Source of the DNA: LMUY01 sp964245075
Lineage (GTDB): Bacteria; Pseudomonadota; Alphaproteobacteria; Acetobacterales; Acetobacteraceae
Reading direction: 5' to 3'
NCBI GenBank assembly: GCA_964245075.1
Contig: CAXTLC010000004.1
Coordinates: 1 to 64,000 of the forward strand
DNA length: 64,000 nt
Shown here: piece by piece, positions 52,486 to 61,459 of the stretch
Layout: each line of letters starts with the position of its first letter
How positions within the stretch are numbered: the first letter of the stretch is position 1
Translations under genes and position numbers: made by a program
Notes under the pieces: generated by a model
Databases searched by the model: none
The model's input: the letters and a program-made list of their open reading frames with translations, nothing else
Told to the model about the DNA's origin: nothing

Positions 52486-52943
52486 GGCAGCCGGTCGGCC
52501 CAGCCGGAAACGGAGGCGACCCGCCCGGCGCCGCGATGCGACAGCGTCACCTCCAGCGCGTCCGGCGGCGCCGAGGCGCCCAGCCGGTCCGCCCATTCCA
52601 CCACCACGATGCCGAGCCGCGCCTCGTCCCAGCCCAGCTCGACCACCCCGCTCGGCCCGTCCAGCCGCCAAAGGTCGAAGTGGAACAATGGCCCGGCCCG
52701 CGTGTCATATTCCTGCACCAGGGTATAGGACGGGCTGGGCACCGCCAGGTCCGGTTGCGCCGCGGCGGCGCGGATCAGCGCGCGGGCCAGGGCGGACTTG
52801 CCGGCCCCGAGCGGCCCGTGCAGCAGGATCGCGTCCCCCGGCCGCAGCAGGCCGGCAATGCGGGCGCCGAGCGCCTCCGTGGCACGGAGGCCGGGCAGGG
52901 AAAGGCAACGGGCCGGTCGGGCCGCCACGGTCGTTTCAGACAT
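52482..52943 (-). CDS. tsaE: tRNA threonylcarbamoyladenosine ATPase TsaE
   Basis: A 153-residue ATPase that supports TsaB/TsaD in t6A37 synthesis. Walker A is GPLGAGKS at 43-50, followed by SPSYTLVQEYDTRAGPLFHF, the family's ST-x(T)-Y region, and the D-W motif in HFDLWRL. It heads the tsaE-murU-addB-addA-trxA run and is divergent from the reductase gene at 53043 with about 100 bp between. Confidence 0.94.
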   Translation of the reverse strand: MSETTVAARPARCLSLPGLRATEALGARIAGLLRPGDAILLHGPLGAGKSALARALIRAAAAQPDLAVPSPSYTLVQEYDTRAGPLFHFDLWRLDGPSGVVELGWDEARLGIVVVEWADRLGASAPPDALEVTLSHRGAGRVASVSGWADRLP

Positions 52944-53042
52944 AGGTCTGTTTTAGCGGGACACCGCCCGGCTCGCCAGCCTCATGCGCTCCCGCTTGCG
53001 CGGGCGGTCATCGACGCTAGGTTCCTGCGCATGGGTGAGATC

Positions 53043-54053
53043 ATGGACGCGGACGTGGCAATCATCGGCGCCGGCCCGGTTGGGCTGTTCGCCGCCTTCG
53101 AATGCGGGATGCTGAAGCTGCGGCCGATCCTGATCGATGCGCTGCCGGAGGTGGGCGGCCAATGCTCGGCCCTGTATCCGGAGAAGCCGATCTACGACAT
53201 TCCGGCCTACCCGTCGATCGCCGCCGGGCACCTGATCGCCCAGTTGGAGGAGCAGATCGCCCCCTTCGCGCCGCCCCGCCTGCTCGGCCGCCGGGTGGAG
53301 CGGCTCGAAGGCGGGCGCGGCGCCTTCGTGCTGGGAACCGACGGGGGGGAGACCGTGCGTGCCCGCGCGGTGCTGCTGGCGGCCGGCGCCGGCGCGTTCG
53401 GCCCCAACCGGCCGCCGCTGGACGGGCTGGCGATGTTCGAGGCGACCGGGACGGTGCAGTACCTGGTGCGCCGGCGGGACGAGTACGCCGGCCGCCGCGT
53501 CGTGATCGCGGGGGGCGGGGACAGCGCGGTCGATTGGGCCCTGTCCCTGAAGGACGTGGCGGACAAGGTTTACGTGGTGCACCGCCGCGCGAAGTTCCGC
53601 GCCGCGCCCGAAACCGCCGCGCAACTGGACGCCGCCGCGGCGCGCGGCGAGGTGGAGATGGTGATCCCCTACCAACTGCATGCCCTGCACGGCGCGGGCG
53701 GGGCGTTGAGCGGGGTGGAGGTCGCCCACCTGGACGGCACGACCCGCGTGCTCCAAGCGGACCGGCTGCTGCCGTTCTTCGGGCTGTCCATGGACCTGGG
53801 GCCGATCGCAGGCTGGGGCATGGCGCTGGAGCGGCACCACGTGCAGGTCGATCCCGCCACCTGCCAGACCAGCGTGCCCGGCGTGTTCGCGATCGGCGAC
53901 GTCGCGACCTATCCCGGCAAGCTGAAGCTCATCCTGCAAGGCTTCAGCGAGGCGGCCATGGCCGCCCACGCCATCCACCCGATCGTCCATCCGGGCGAGG
54001 CGCTGCATTTCGAGTATTCCACCAGCAGGGGGGTTCCCGCCGGCGCCGGGTGA
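53043..54053 (+). CDS. Ferredoxin/flavodoxin-NADP+ reductase (thioredoxin-reductase-like)
   Basis: A 336-residue FAD/NAD(P)H oxidoreductase of the TrxR-like FNR type. It shows the FAD motif IIGAGPVGLFAAFE, GGQCSALYPEKPIYDIPAYP, the NADPH motif VIAGGGDSAVDWAL with HRRAKFRA, and the second FAD motif VFAIGDVATYPGKLKLILQG. It lacks the CxxC of thioredoxin reductase. ATG 53043 is chosen with GGTGAG upstream; ATG 53031 is the next option. Confidence 0.9.
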   Translation: MDADVAIIGAGPVGLFAAFECGMLKLRPILIDALPEVGGQCSALYPEKPIYDIPAYPSIAAGHLIAQLEEQIAPFAPPRLLGRRVERLEGGRGAFVLGTDGGETVRARAVLLAAGAGAFGPNRPPLDGLAMFEATGTVQYLVRRRDEYAGRRVVIAGGGDSAVDWALSLKDVADKVYVVHRRAKFRAAPETAAQLDAAAARGEVEMVIPYQLHALHGAGGALSGVEVAHLDGTTRVLQADRLLPFFGLSMDLGPIAGWGMALERHHVQVDPATCQTSVPGVFAIGDVATYPGKLKLILQGFSEAAMAAHAIHPIVHPGEALHFEYSTSRGVPAGAG

Positions 54054-54100
54054 CATCCGGCCCGCCGCGTCCCATGTTCCGCCCGACCGTCGACGGAGAG

Positions 54101-54899
54101 ATGCCCATGCCCCGCCTCCATGACCCCAGGCTCGATGACCCCAGGNNNNNNNNNNNNNNNNNNNNNNNNNNNNNNNNNNNNNNNNNNNNNNNNNNNNNNN
54201 NNNNNNNNNNNNNNNNNNNNNNNNNNNNNNNNNNNNNNNNNNNNNGATGACCCCAGGTTCGATGACGAGGACGAGCCCGACTCCCCTGACGTGCCCGAGC
54301 CCATGGGGCCGGAGCCGAAGGAGCCGAGCGACAACCGGACGCTCAGCTCGCCGGTCAACGAGCTGGAAAGCCGTCTGTTCAAGCAGCGCAAGGTGCTGGT
54401 GTTCGGCGCGATCAACGACAAGGTCGCGCGGGACGTGACGGGCCGGCTGCTGGCGCTGGCCAGCGAGGGCAGCGGCCCGATCGACGTCTATATCAACTCG
54501 CCCGGCGGCCACGTGGAAAGCGGCGACACGATCCACGACATGATCCGCTTCGTGGATGCCGAGGCGACGGTGCGGGTGATCGGCACCGGCTGGGTGGCAA
54601 GCGCCGGCGCGCTGATCTTCCTGGCCGGCCGCAAGGAGAACCGCTTCTGCCTGCCCAACACCCGCTTCCTGCTGCACCAGCCGATGGGCGGCGTGCGGGG
54701 GCCTGCGACCGACATCGACATCGAGGCGCGCGAGATCATCAAGATGCGCGAGCGGATCAACCGCATCATCGCGCGCGAGACCGGGCAGACCTTTGAGCGG
54801 ATCGCGAGCGACACGGACCGCAACTACTGGATGGGCGCCGAAGAGGCGATCACCTACGGGCTGGTCAGCCGCGTCGTCGCGAGCGCAAAGGAGTTGTAG
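54101..54899 (+). CDS. clpP: ClpP-type serine protease, interrupted by gap
   Basis: Proteolytic subunit for a Clp ATPase. The catalytic core is complete after the gap: INSPGGHVESGDTIHDMIRF, then GTGWVASAGALIF (Ser in VASAGA), LPNTRFLLHQPMGGVRGPAT (His), and DTDRNYWMGAEEAITYGL (Asp). The nucleophile context differs from the usual AASMG, which suggests a ClpP2-like paralogue. The N-terminus carries repeated DPRLD peptides on both sides of a 100-N gap and then an acidic stretch; this extension is not typical of ClpP. ATG 54101 (GGAG upstream) is used, and ATG 54074 is in frame. Confidence 0.88.
54119..54260. repeat. 15-bp tandem repeat array spanning gap in clpP
   Basis: Units of the type GATGACCCCAGGCTC occur before (54119-54145) and after (54246-54260) the N-run, encoding DDPRL/DDPRF. 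The array almost certainly continues through the gap. Its unit contains CCAGG like several other repeats here. Confidence 0.88.
54146..54245. other. Assembly gap (100 N)
   Basis: Exactly 100 undetermined bases inside the 5' part of clpP, flanked on both sides by the same 15-bp repeat. The real length is unknown; the two flanks are out of frame only through the placeholder. Confidence 0.95.
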
Positions 54900-54930
54900 G
54901 GCGAGCTTGCCATAGTCTCCTCCCTGTGTT

Positions 54931-55029
54931 CCCCCTCTCCCCCTGGGAGAGGGCCGGGGTGAGGGTGCAGGGCAGAACCTGCCGAGTTGCATAACCCCCT
55001 CACCCAGCCTTCTCCCAGAAGGAGAGGGC
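54931..55029. repeat. Inverted REP-like element pair
   Basis: Two GC-rich copies in opposite orientation: CCCTCTCCCCCTGGGAGAGG at the left (54933-54952) with GGTGAGGG after it, and CCCTCACC then CTTCTCCCAGAAGGAGAGG at the right (54997-55027). Together they can fold into a long hairpin between convergent clpP and DUF2945. This REP-like text is widespread in GC-rich proteobacteria. It probably serves as a bidirectional terminator or mRNA-stabilising element. Confidence 0.75.
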
Positions 55030-55035
55030 TTTTAT

Positions 55036-55245
55036 CTACGCCTTTTTCAGTTCTTCCGGCCTGTGAACCGCCGGCTTGCCGGACTTGTTGCTCTTCACCA
55101 CGACTTCCGGATGATCCTTCCTGGCCTTGGCCGTATGGCTCTTCACCTTGGTCGTGCTGGTCACGACCTTCTCCACCATGCCCTTCGTCTCGCCTTGCGA
55201 GGTATCCCACTTCACCGTGTCGCCCTTCTTTAGCATTGCCGTCAT
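55036..55245 (-). CDS. DUF2945 (HVA1-like) small protein
   Basis: A 69-residue basic cytosolic protein, LKKGDTVKWDTSQGETKGMV onward with HTAKARKDHPEVVVKSNKSG and HRPEEL. It matches DUF2945/hypervirulence-associated TUDOR-like proteins, an SH3-like fold of unknown role. ATG 55245 is preceded by AGGAGG at good spacing. Its upstream region now ends at a truncated duplicate of the lipB 3' end, so it was probably lipB's downstream neighbour before the insertion. Confidence 0.87.
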   Translation of the reverse strand: MTAMLKKGDTVKWDTSQGETKGMVEKVVTSTTKVKSHTAKARKDHPEVVVKSNKSGKPAVHRPEELKKA

Positions 55246-55294
55246 CGCAGCCTCCTGTTCGCTACGATTCAGCAACGCCCGAAGGAGCGCCAAA

Positions 55295-55327
55295 TTCAGC
55301 CGAACACGCCGGGCCACGCGGCCTGCA
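55295..55327. repeat. Left direct repeat: duplicated lipB 3' end (att-like)
   Basis: This 33-base segment matches 56981-57013 with one mismatch (position 23). On the minus strand it still reads QAAWPGVFG plus stop, the exact C-terminus of LipB. Beyond it similarity fades quickly. With the right copy it frames the AT-rich DNA as direct repeats. Confidence 0.9.
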
Positions 55328-55493
55328 TGACCTGGGTCCGCATCGAGCGGGCTGTCACTTTGAGGGCTCCTGCAACCCTGCACCGCGACGCGATCAACGA
55401 TGATCACGGGATTGTTTGTTGCGCAACGCTGCCGAGATTGCGGACAGTTTGTTTCGGCTAAGGCAAGTTCGCTGTTACAAAGCGGAGTGTGAA

Positions 55494-55664
55494 GTGAAGC
55501 ATTTTAATGCCGATCTTAATGGTAATTTGGATGACAGCGCAAGCATCCAAAATGGCAGCACAGATGTTCAAGATGACACGACTACGCCAATTGCTTCTCA
55601 GATGTTGAACATGCCAAAAGTATGGCATTCTCAGACTCAAGTGCATTGCCTTCGTCAAAGGTGA
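55494..55664 (+). CDS. Small hypothetical in AT-rich insert
   Basis: A 56-residue frame from GTG 55494 (AGCGGAG upstream), polar and Asp/Asn/Thr-rich: HFNADLNGNLDDSASIQNGS, TDVQDDTTTPIASQML. It overlaps the next gene's start by 43 nt in another frame. A line at 55501-55560 has 24 of 60 G/C (40%) against about 70% in lipB, indicating foreign origin. It could be a leader/antitoxin-like peptide, an expression-coupling frame, or the frameshifted start of the next gene. No family is recognised. Confidence 0.45.
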   Translation: MKHFNADLNGNLDDSASIQNGSTDVQDDTTTPIASQMLNMPKVWHSQTQVHCLRQR

Positions 55665-56404
55665 CATCTTCGTCTTCTCAGTCTGTGATCGCTCCTACCC
55701 CGTCCGATGAGACTCCTACGGGTGGAGATATCTTCAACGGCAGCTTTGACATTCAAGCTAACGTAGAGGGGGATATCACAAGCTCCGCCTACTACATCGG
55801 AGCAGGAGATATAGCGGGTGATCTGTACGCTGGTCAAAATGGAGATCCTGGAAACTACGCAGGCGGTGGTGTCGATCAGGTCTTTCAGACCAACATTACA
55901 CAAATGATAAACGCCGGCGACCCATATGTCGTTAGTGTAAACAATAGTATGAACGCCCTTATAGACGGACCGCCTGCACAGGCCGTTCAGAACTGGCAAC
56001 AAGGCGTTCAGACAGTCGTTTCTGGCTATAACATTCTGGGCCAGTCAGTGCCAATCGGTCCAGGTAACGCTGCTACGGGATTACAGGAGTTCCTGGCAGC
56101 CGCTGGAAACGTCGGTCTCGACATGGGAAAAGCCATGGGCTACGCTGGTGCATCTGCGGCGGCTGGAGCTGTTTTTATAGAGAATCTTAATTTTACTGCC
56201 GGAGCGCTTGCACTTACCGCCGCGGCGGGAGCAATCTCCAGCGTTAACGATGCAGTAACGACATTGGAGTCGCCCTTGTCCGCCAACGAACAGGCGACTG
56301 TTTCCATGCTTCGAAATGGCATTGCCAGCACCCTTAATCATTTCACACAGGCGGCAGAATCACTCGGCTACGGATCGGGAACAAACCTTCCTATAAATCC
56401 GTAA
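55622..56404 (+). CDS. Unrecognised Gly/Ala-rich protein in AT-rich insert
   Basis: A 260-residue protein. It has a Ser/Thr-rich start (SSALPSSKVTSSSSQSVIAP), a middle segment with repeated Gly-Asp turns (VEGDITSSAYYIGAGDIAGD, LYAGQNGDPGNYAGGG), then AVQNWQQGVQTVVSGYNILG. A C-terminal stretch rich in small residues follows (MGKAMGYAGASAAAGAVF, LTAAAGAISSVNDAVTTLES) that looks like amphipathic or membrane-inserting helices with glycine-zipper spacing. There is no signal peptide and no cysteine. A secreted toxin/bacteriocin-like or pore-forming role is conceivable but unproved. Base composition marks it as transferred. Confidence 0.65.
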   Translation: MAFSDSSALPSSKVTSSSSQSVIAPTPSDETPTGGDIFNGSFDIQANVEGDITSSAYYIGAGDIAGDLYAGQNGDPGNYAGGGVDQVFQTNITQMINAGDPYVVSVNNSMNALIDGPPAQAVQNWQQGVQTVVSGYNILGQSVPIGPGNAATGLQEFLAAAGNVGLDMGKAMGYAGASAAAGAVFIENLNFTAGALALTAAAGAISSVNDAVTTLESPLSANEQATVSMLRNGIASTLNHFTQAAESLGYGSGTNLPINP

Positions 56405-56458
56405 AGGAATGCCTCGTGGAATTGTAATTATCAGATCCATGTCAAAGAATGCTTGCCA

Positions 56459-56800
56459 ATGAATCCTTGTAGTCCTGTGACGGTCACGAAGAACAAGTGG
56501 ATTTACTTCTGGTTTTTCATTGTGCTTATTCCTGTCTTTATCGGGGTGATTATACACCTGATCATCTTAGAAGTTATCGGAGTTGCAATTGGAAGTTTAG
56601 TCTTGTGGTGGGCTGGGCGGTTTCTAATCCTAAAAACTGCGCTATGCCCGGTTTGCAGCGTAATGAACACTTTGAGGTCTACTCGGTTAGAATGCACTAA
56701 TTGTCATAGTCCATTGATCATAACTAGTGAGCTTAGATTTGGTTTACGGCTCCGTGATCTTTATGTCCGAGAGTATGTCTGTCCAGCCCAGAAATCGTGA
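56459..56800 (+). CDS. Two-helix membrane protein with zinc ribbon
   Basis: A 113-residue protein. Two adjacent membrane helices (WIYFWFFIVLIPVFIGVII and IGVAIGSLVLWWAGRFLIL) are followed by a cytosolic-looking zinc ribbon with CPVC and, after 14 residues, CTNC, and a basic end. ATG 56459 is used; TTG 56453 is in frame. A 54-bp gap separates it from the Gly/Ala-rich gene on the same strand, so they form a pair. Small two-helix proteins of this kind can be immunity proteins, but no family is recognised here. Codon use is AT-rich. Confidence 0.65.
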   Translation: MNPCSPVTVTKNKWIYFWFFIVLIPVFIGVIIHLIILEVIGVAIGSLVLWWAGRFLILKTALCPVCSVMNTLRSTRLECTNCHSPLIITSELRFGLRLRDLYVREYVCPAQKS

Positions 56801-56847
56801 CCCGGTCACGGCACGAAGCAGCGGAAGGCGCTGGTGATTTGCGGTAG

Positions 56848-56881
56848 GTGGCAGTGGGCCGCCGTTCGCGTTCGCTGCCAC
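56848..56881. terminator. Hairpin after the AT-rich gene pair
   Basis: GTGGCAG (56848-56854) and CTGCCAC (56875-56881) form a 7-bp stem with a GC-rich 20-nt interior, 48 bp after the membrane-protein stop. No U-run; a weak terminator candidate. GC content returns to the host level from here. Confidence 0.35.
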
Positions 56882-56912
56882 TGTTGTCGGGGTGATTGAG
56901 GAGGATCAACAG

Positions 56913-56960
56913 ATGAGCGCGGACTTTGGCGCATTCCTTGGACTGCCTCTGCTTCTGTGA
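56913..56960 (+). CDS. Possible 15-residue peptide
   Basis: An ideal ribosome site (GAGGAGG) about 7 nt before ATG 56913 opens a frame reading MSADFGAFLGLPLLL and stopping at 56960. It could be a truncated remnant of a longer mobile gene, cut by the right repeat region, or chance. It is reported because the ribosome site is unusually good for this stretch. Confidence 0.25.
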   Translation: MSADFGAFLGLPLLL

Positions 56961-56980
56961 CGCGGGAGTGTGCCGCTGGG

Positions 56981-57013
56981 TTCAGCCGAACACGCCGGGC
57001 CATGCGGCCTGCA
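56981..57013. repeat. Right direct repeat: native lipB 3' end (att-like)
   Basis: The 33-base match to 55295-55327 covers the lipB stop codon (56982-56984) and last nine codons. Elements that integrate into gene 3' ends typically leave such a direct repeat while keeping the gene intact, as here. Confidence 0.88.
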
Positions 57014-57659
57014 ACGCCCCGTCCGCATCCGGCAGGCTCGCCGTGATACCAAGGGCTTCCAGGCTCGTGACCCCGTGCTCCCGGATGCCGCACGGCACGA
57101 TGCCGCCGAAATGCCGCAGGTCCGGGCAAACGTTCAGCGCCACCCCGTGCCAGCTCACCCAACGGGTGACGCGCACCCCGACCGCGGCGATCTTGCTTTC
57201 GCCGCCGCGCCCGTCCGCCACCCAGATGCCGACCCGGCCAGCCCGGCGCTCGCCGCGCACGTTGAAAGCGTCCAACGCGCGGATCAGCCACTCCTCCAGC
57301 CCCCACACGAAGGCCCGCACGTCCCTGGCGGCCACCTGGCCGTGCCGCCGGGTGAGGTCCAGCATGACGTAGGCGGTGCGCTGGCCCGGCCCGTGGTAGG
57401 TCCATTGCCCACCGCGGCCGGCGTTGTGGGTCGGGAAGCCCTGCGGGTTGCTCAGGTCCTCCGGCTGCGCGCTGGTGCCGGCGGTGTAGAGCGGCGGATG
57501 TTCGAGCAGCCACACCGTTTCCGCGGCTTCGCCGGCGCGGATGGCGGCGGCCCGCGCCGCCATGGCCGCCAGCGCCGCGTCATACGGCACCGGGCTGTCG
57601 GTGATCCGCCAGGCCAGGTCAGCCCCGGCATGCAGGCCGGTTGAAAGAAGGCCGTCCAT
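56982..57659 (-). CDS. lipB: Octanoyl-[ACP]:protein octanoyltransferase LipB
   Basis: A 225-residue enzyme transferring octanoate from ACP to lipoyl domains, the first step of lipoate synthesis. The catalytic pair is Lys156 (GESKIAAVGVRV) and Cys190 (IVPCGIREHGVTSL); GGQWTYHGPGQRTAYVMLDL is the typical binding loop. ATG 57659 lies 24 bp from the divergent tRNA gene. The gene is complete even though its last codons are duplicated 1.7 kb away. Confidence 0.96.
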   Translation of the reverse strand: MDGLLSTGLHAGADLAWRITDSPVPYDAALAAMAARAAAIRAGEAAETVWLLEHPPLYTAGTSAQPEDLSNPQGFPTHNAGRGGQWTYHGPGQRTAYVMLDLTRRHGQVAARDVRAFVWGLEEWLIRALDAFNVRGERRAGRVGIWVADGRGGESKIAAVGVRVTRWVSWHGVALNVCPDLRHFGGIVPCGIREHGVTSLEALGITASLPDADGALQAAWPGVFG

Positions 57660-57683
57660 CCGCTATACGCCACCGTCCACGAT

Positions 57684-57766
57684 GCGGTCGTGGCGAAATG
57701 GTAGACGCGCAAGCTTGAGGTGCTTGTGGGGGAAACCCTGTGGAAGTTCGAGTCTTCTCGACCGCA
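57684..57766 (+). tRNA. tRNA-Leu (anticodon GAG)
   Basis: Acceptor arms GCGGTCG and CGACCGC pair fully. There is a D arm with TGGTAGAC, anticodon stem CAAGC/GCTTG with loop TTGAGGT (anticodon GAG), a long variable arm (TGGGGGAAACCCTG) characteristic of leucine tRNA, and a T arm with GTTCGAGTC. CCA is not encoded. Confidence 0.96.
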
Positions 57767-57829
57767 TTCTGACCACCCCCGTTGCATCCCGGGCCGCTCC
57801 GTCCGTAACTGAGCCGCCACAGGGAGCAA

Positions 57830-60109
<2,280 letters not shown>

Positions 60110-60583
60110 CGGTCAGGCAATCCGGACGGCAAGGAGCAGCAGGCAGGCGGCCGGCAGCACATCTGCGCCGGGCGCAGCCGCACGAAGCAGCCGGGAACCG
60201 CCCGCCGACGGGCGGCAATGGGGTCAGGCACCGCCATGGTCGCGCACCCCAGCATCGCCCCGAGCCGGGACACGGCCGGGCCGCCGCCGTTCCGGCGACC
60301 ACCGGCAGCCTCGCGGCATGGGCGAGCAGCAGGCTTTCCCAGGGAGCGCGGCGCTTCGGGTCCTCGGCACCGTCGGCGAGGCAGGCGGATGCAACGTCCA
60401 CGCACGTTTTAACGATGCGGTAACGGCGTTGTCGCATGAAAGCTGTCCGCCGTGACAGCCCGGACGGCGTCAAAATGACACAATGGGGAGGTCCCTTGCT
60501 GACAGTGCCGTGTTCATGCCACCAATCGGGCAAAGGGGCGGCACGACCCTGGGCAACAACATGAACCACGATCAGGACACCGC
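60110..60583. other. Gene-free region upstream of galU
   Basis: 474 bases without a convincing gene. A minus-strand frame from ATG 60437 stays open into maeB, but its Cys/Arg-rich composition looks like a GC shadow. The right part is AT-richer (60405-60440 with CGTTTTAACGATGCGGTAACG; near 60470 GTCAAAATGACACAATGG) and is the probable galU promoter zone, though no clear -35/-10 pair is visible. A short inverted repeat (CCGTGACAGC/CCGGACGG) lies near 60450-60468. Confidence 0.5.
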
Positions 60584-61459
60584 ATGAAACCCCTGCGTAA
60601 GGCCGTTCTCCCAGTCGCAGGGCTCGGCACCCGCTTCCTTCCCGCAACCAAGGCCACCGCGAAGGAGATGCTGCCAGTCGTCGACAAGCCGCTGATCCAG
60701 TATGCCGTGGAAGAGGCGCGGGCTGCCGGCATCGAGCAGTTCTGCATGGTCACCGGGCGCGGCAAGACCGGGCTGGTGGAGCATTTCGACATCGCCTTCG
60801 AGTTGGAAGCCACGCTGCGGGAGCGCGGCAAGACCGACATGATCCAATTGCTGCGGGACATGGCGGTGCAGCCCGGCTCCATCGCCACCGTGCGCCAGCA
60901 GGTGCCGATGGGATTGGGCCACGCGATCTGGTGCGCGCGGTCCTTCATCGGCGACGACCCGTTCGCGATCCTGCTGCCCGATGACCTCATCCTTTCCAAG
61001 GTGCCCTGCCTCAAGCAACTGGCGGACGCCTACGCCGAGACGGGCGGCAACGTGGTCGCCGTGACCGAGGTGCCGCGCCACCAGACCAACAAGTACGGCA
61101 TCCTGGACATCGCCCACGACGACGGGCACCTGGTGGAGGTGCGCGGCCTGGTGGAGAAGCCGGACCCGGCTTCGGCGCCGTCCAACCTGTCCATCATCGG
61201 CCGCTACGTGCTGATGCCGCAGGTGCTGGAGCATCTTTCCAGGATGGAACGCGGGGCCGGCAACGAGGTGCAGCTGACCGACGCGATGGCCAAGCTGATC
61301 GGCTCCATGCCGTTCCACGGCCTGCGCTACGAGGGCGAACGGTTTGACTGCGGCGACAAGGTCGGCTTTCTGGAGGCGCAGATCGCATTCGCCTTGCAGC
61401 GCCCCGACCTGAGCGAGGCGGTGCAGAGATTCCTCACCAAATATCGCGGGGCTTCATGA
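60584..61459 (+). CDS. galU: UTP-glucose-1-phosphate uridylyltransferase GalU
   Basis: A 291-residue enzyme forming UDP-glucose for exopolysaccharide and LPS. It shows VLPVAGLGTRFLPATKATAK, EMLPVVDKPLIQYAVEEA, PMGLGHAIWCA, and LLPDDLIL, with the FDCGDKVGFLEA end. ATG 60584 follows a weak site. It overlaps the next gene by ATGA, so both are coupled steps of sugar nucleotide supply. Confidence 0.96.
   Translation: MKPLRKAVLPVAGLGTRFLPATKATAKEMLPVVDKPLIQYAVEEARAAGIEQFCMVTGRGKTGLVEHFDIAFELEATLRERGKTDMIQLLRDMAVQPGSIATVRQQVPMGLGHAIWCARSFIGDDPFAILLPDDLILSKVPCLKQLADAYAETGGNVVAVTEVPRHQTNKYGILDIAHDDGHLVEVRGLVEKPDPASAPSNLSIIGRYVLMPQVLEHLSRMERGAGNEVQLTDAMAKLIGSMPFHGLRYEGERFDCGDKVGFLEAQIAFALQRPDLSEAVQRFLTKYRGAS

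Noticed and set aside
54931..55029. Inverted repeat considered as an insertion-sequence end pair
   Set aside because: There is no transposase between the arms (less than 100 bp); it is more like a REP hairpin.
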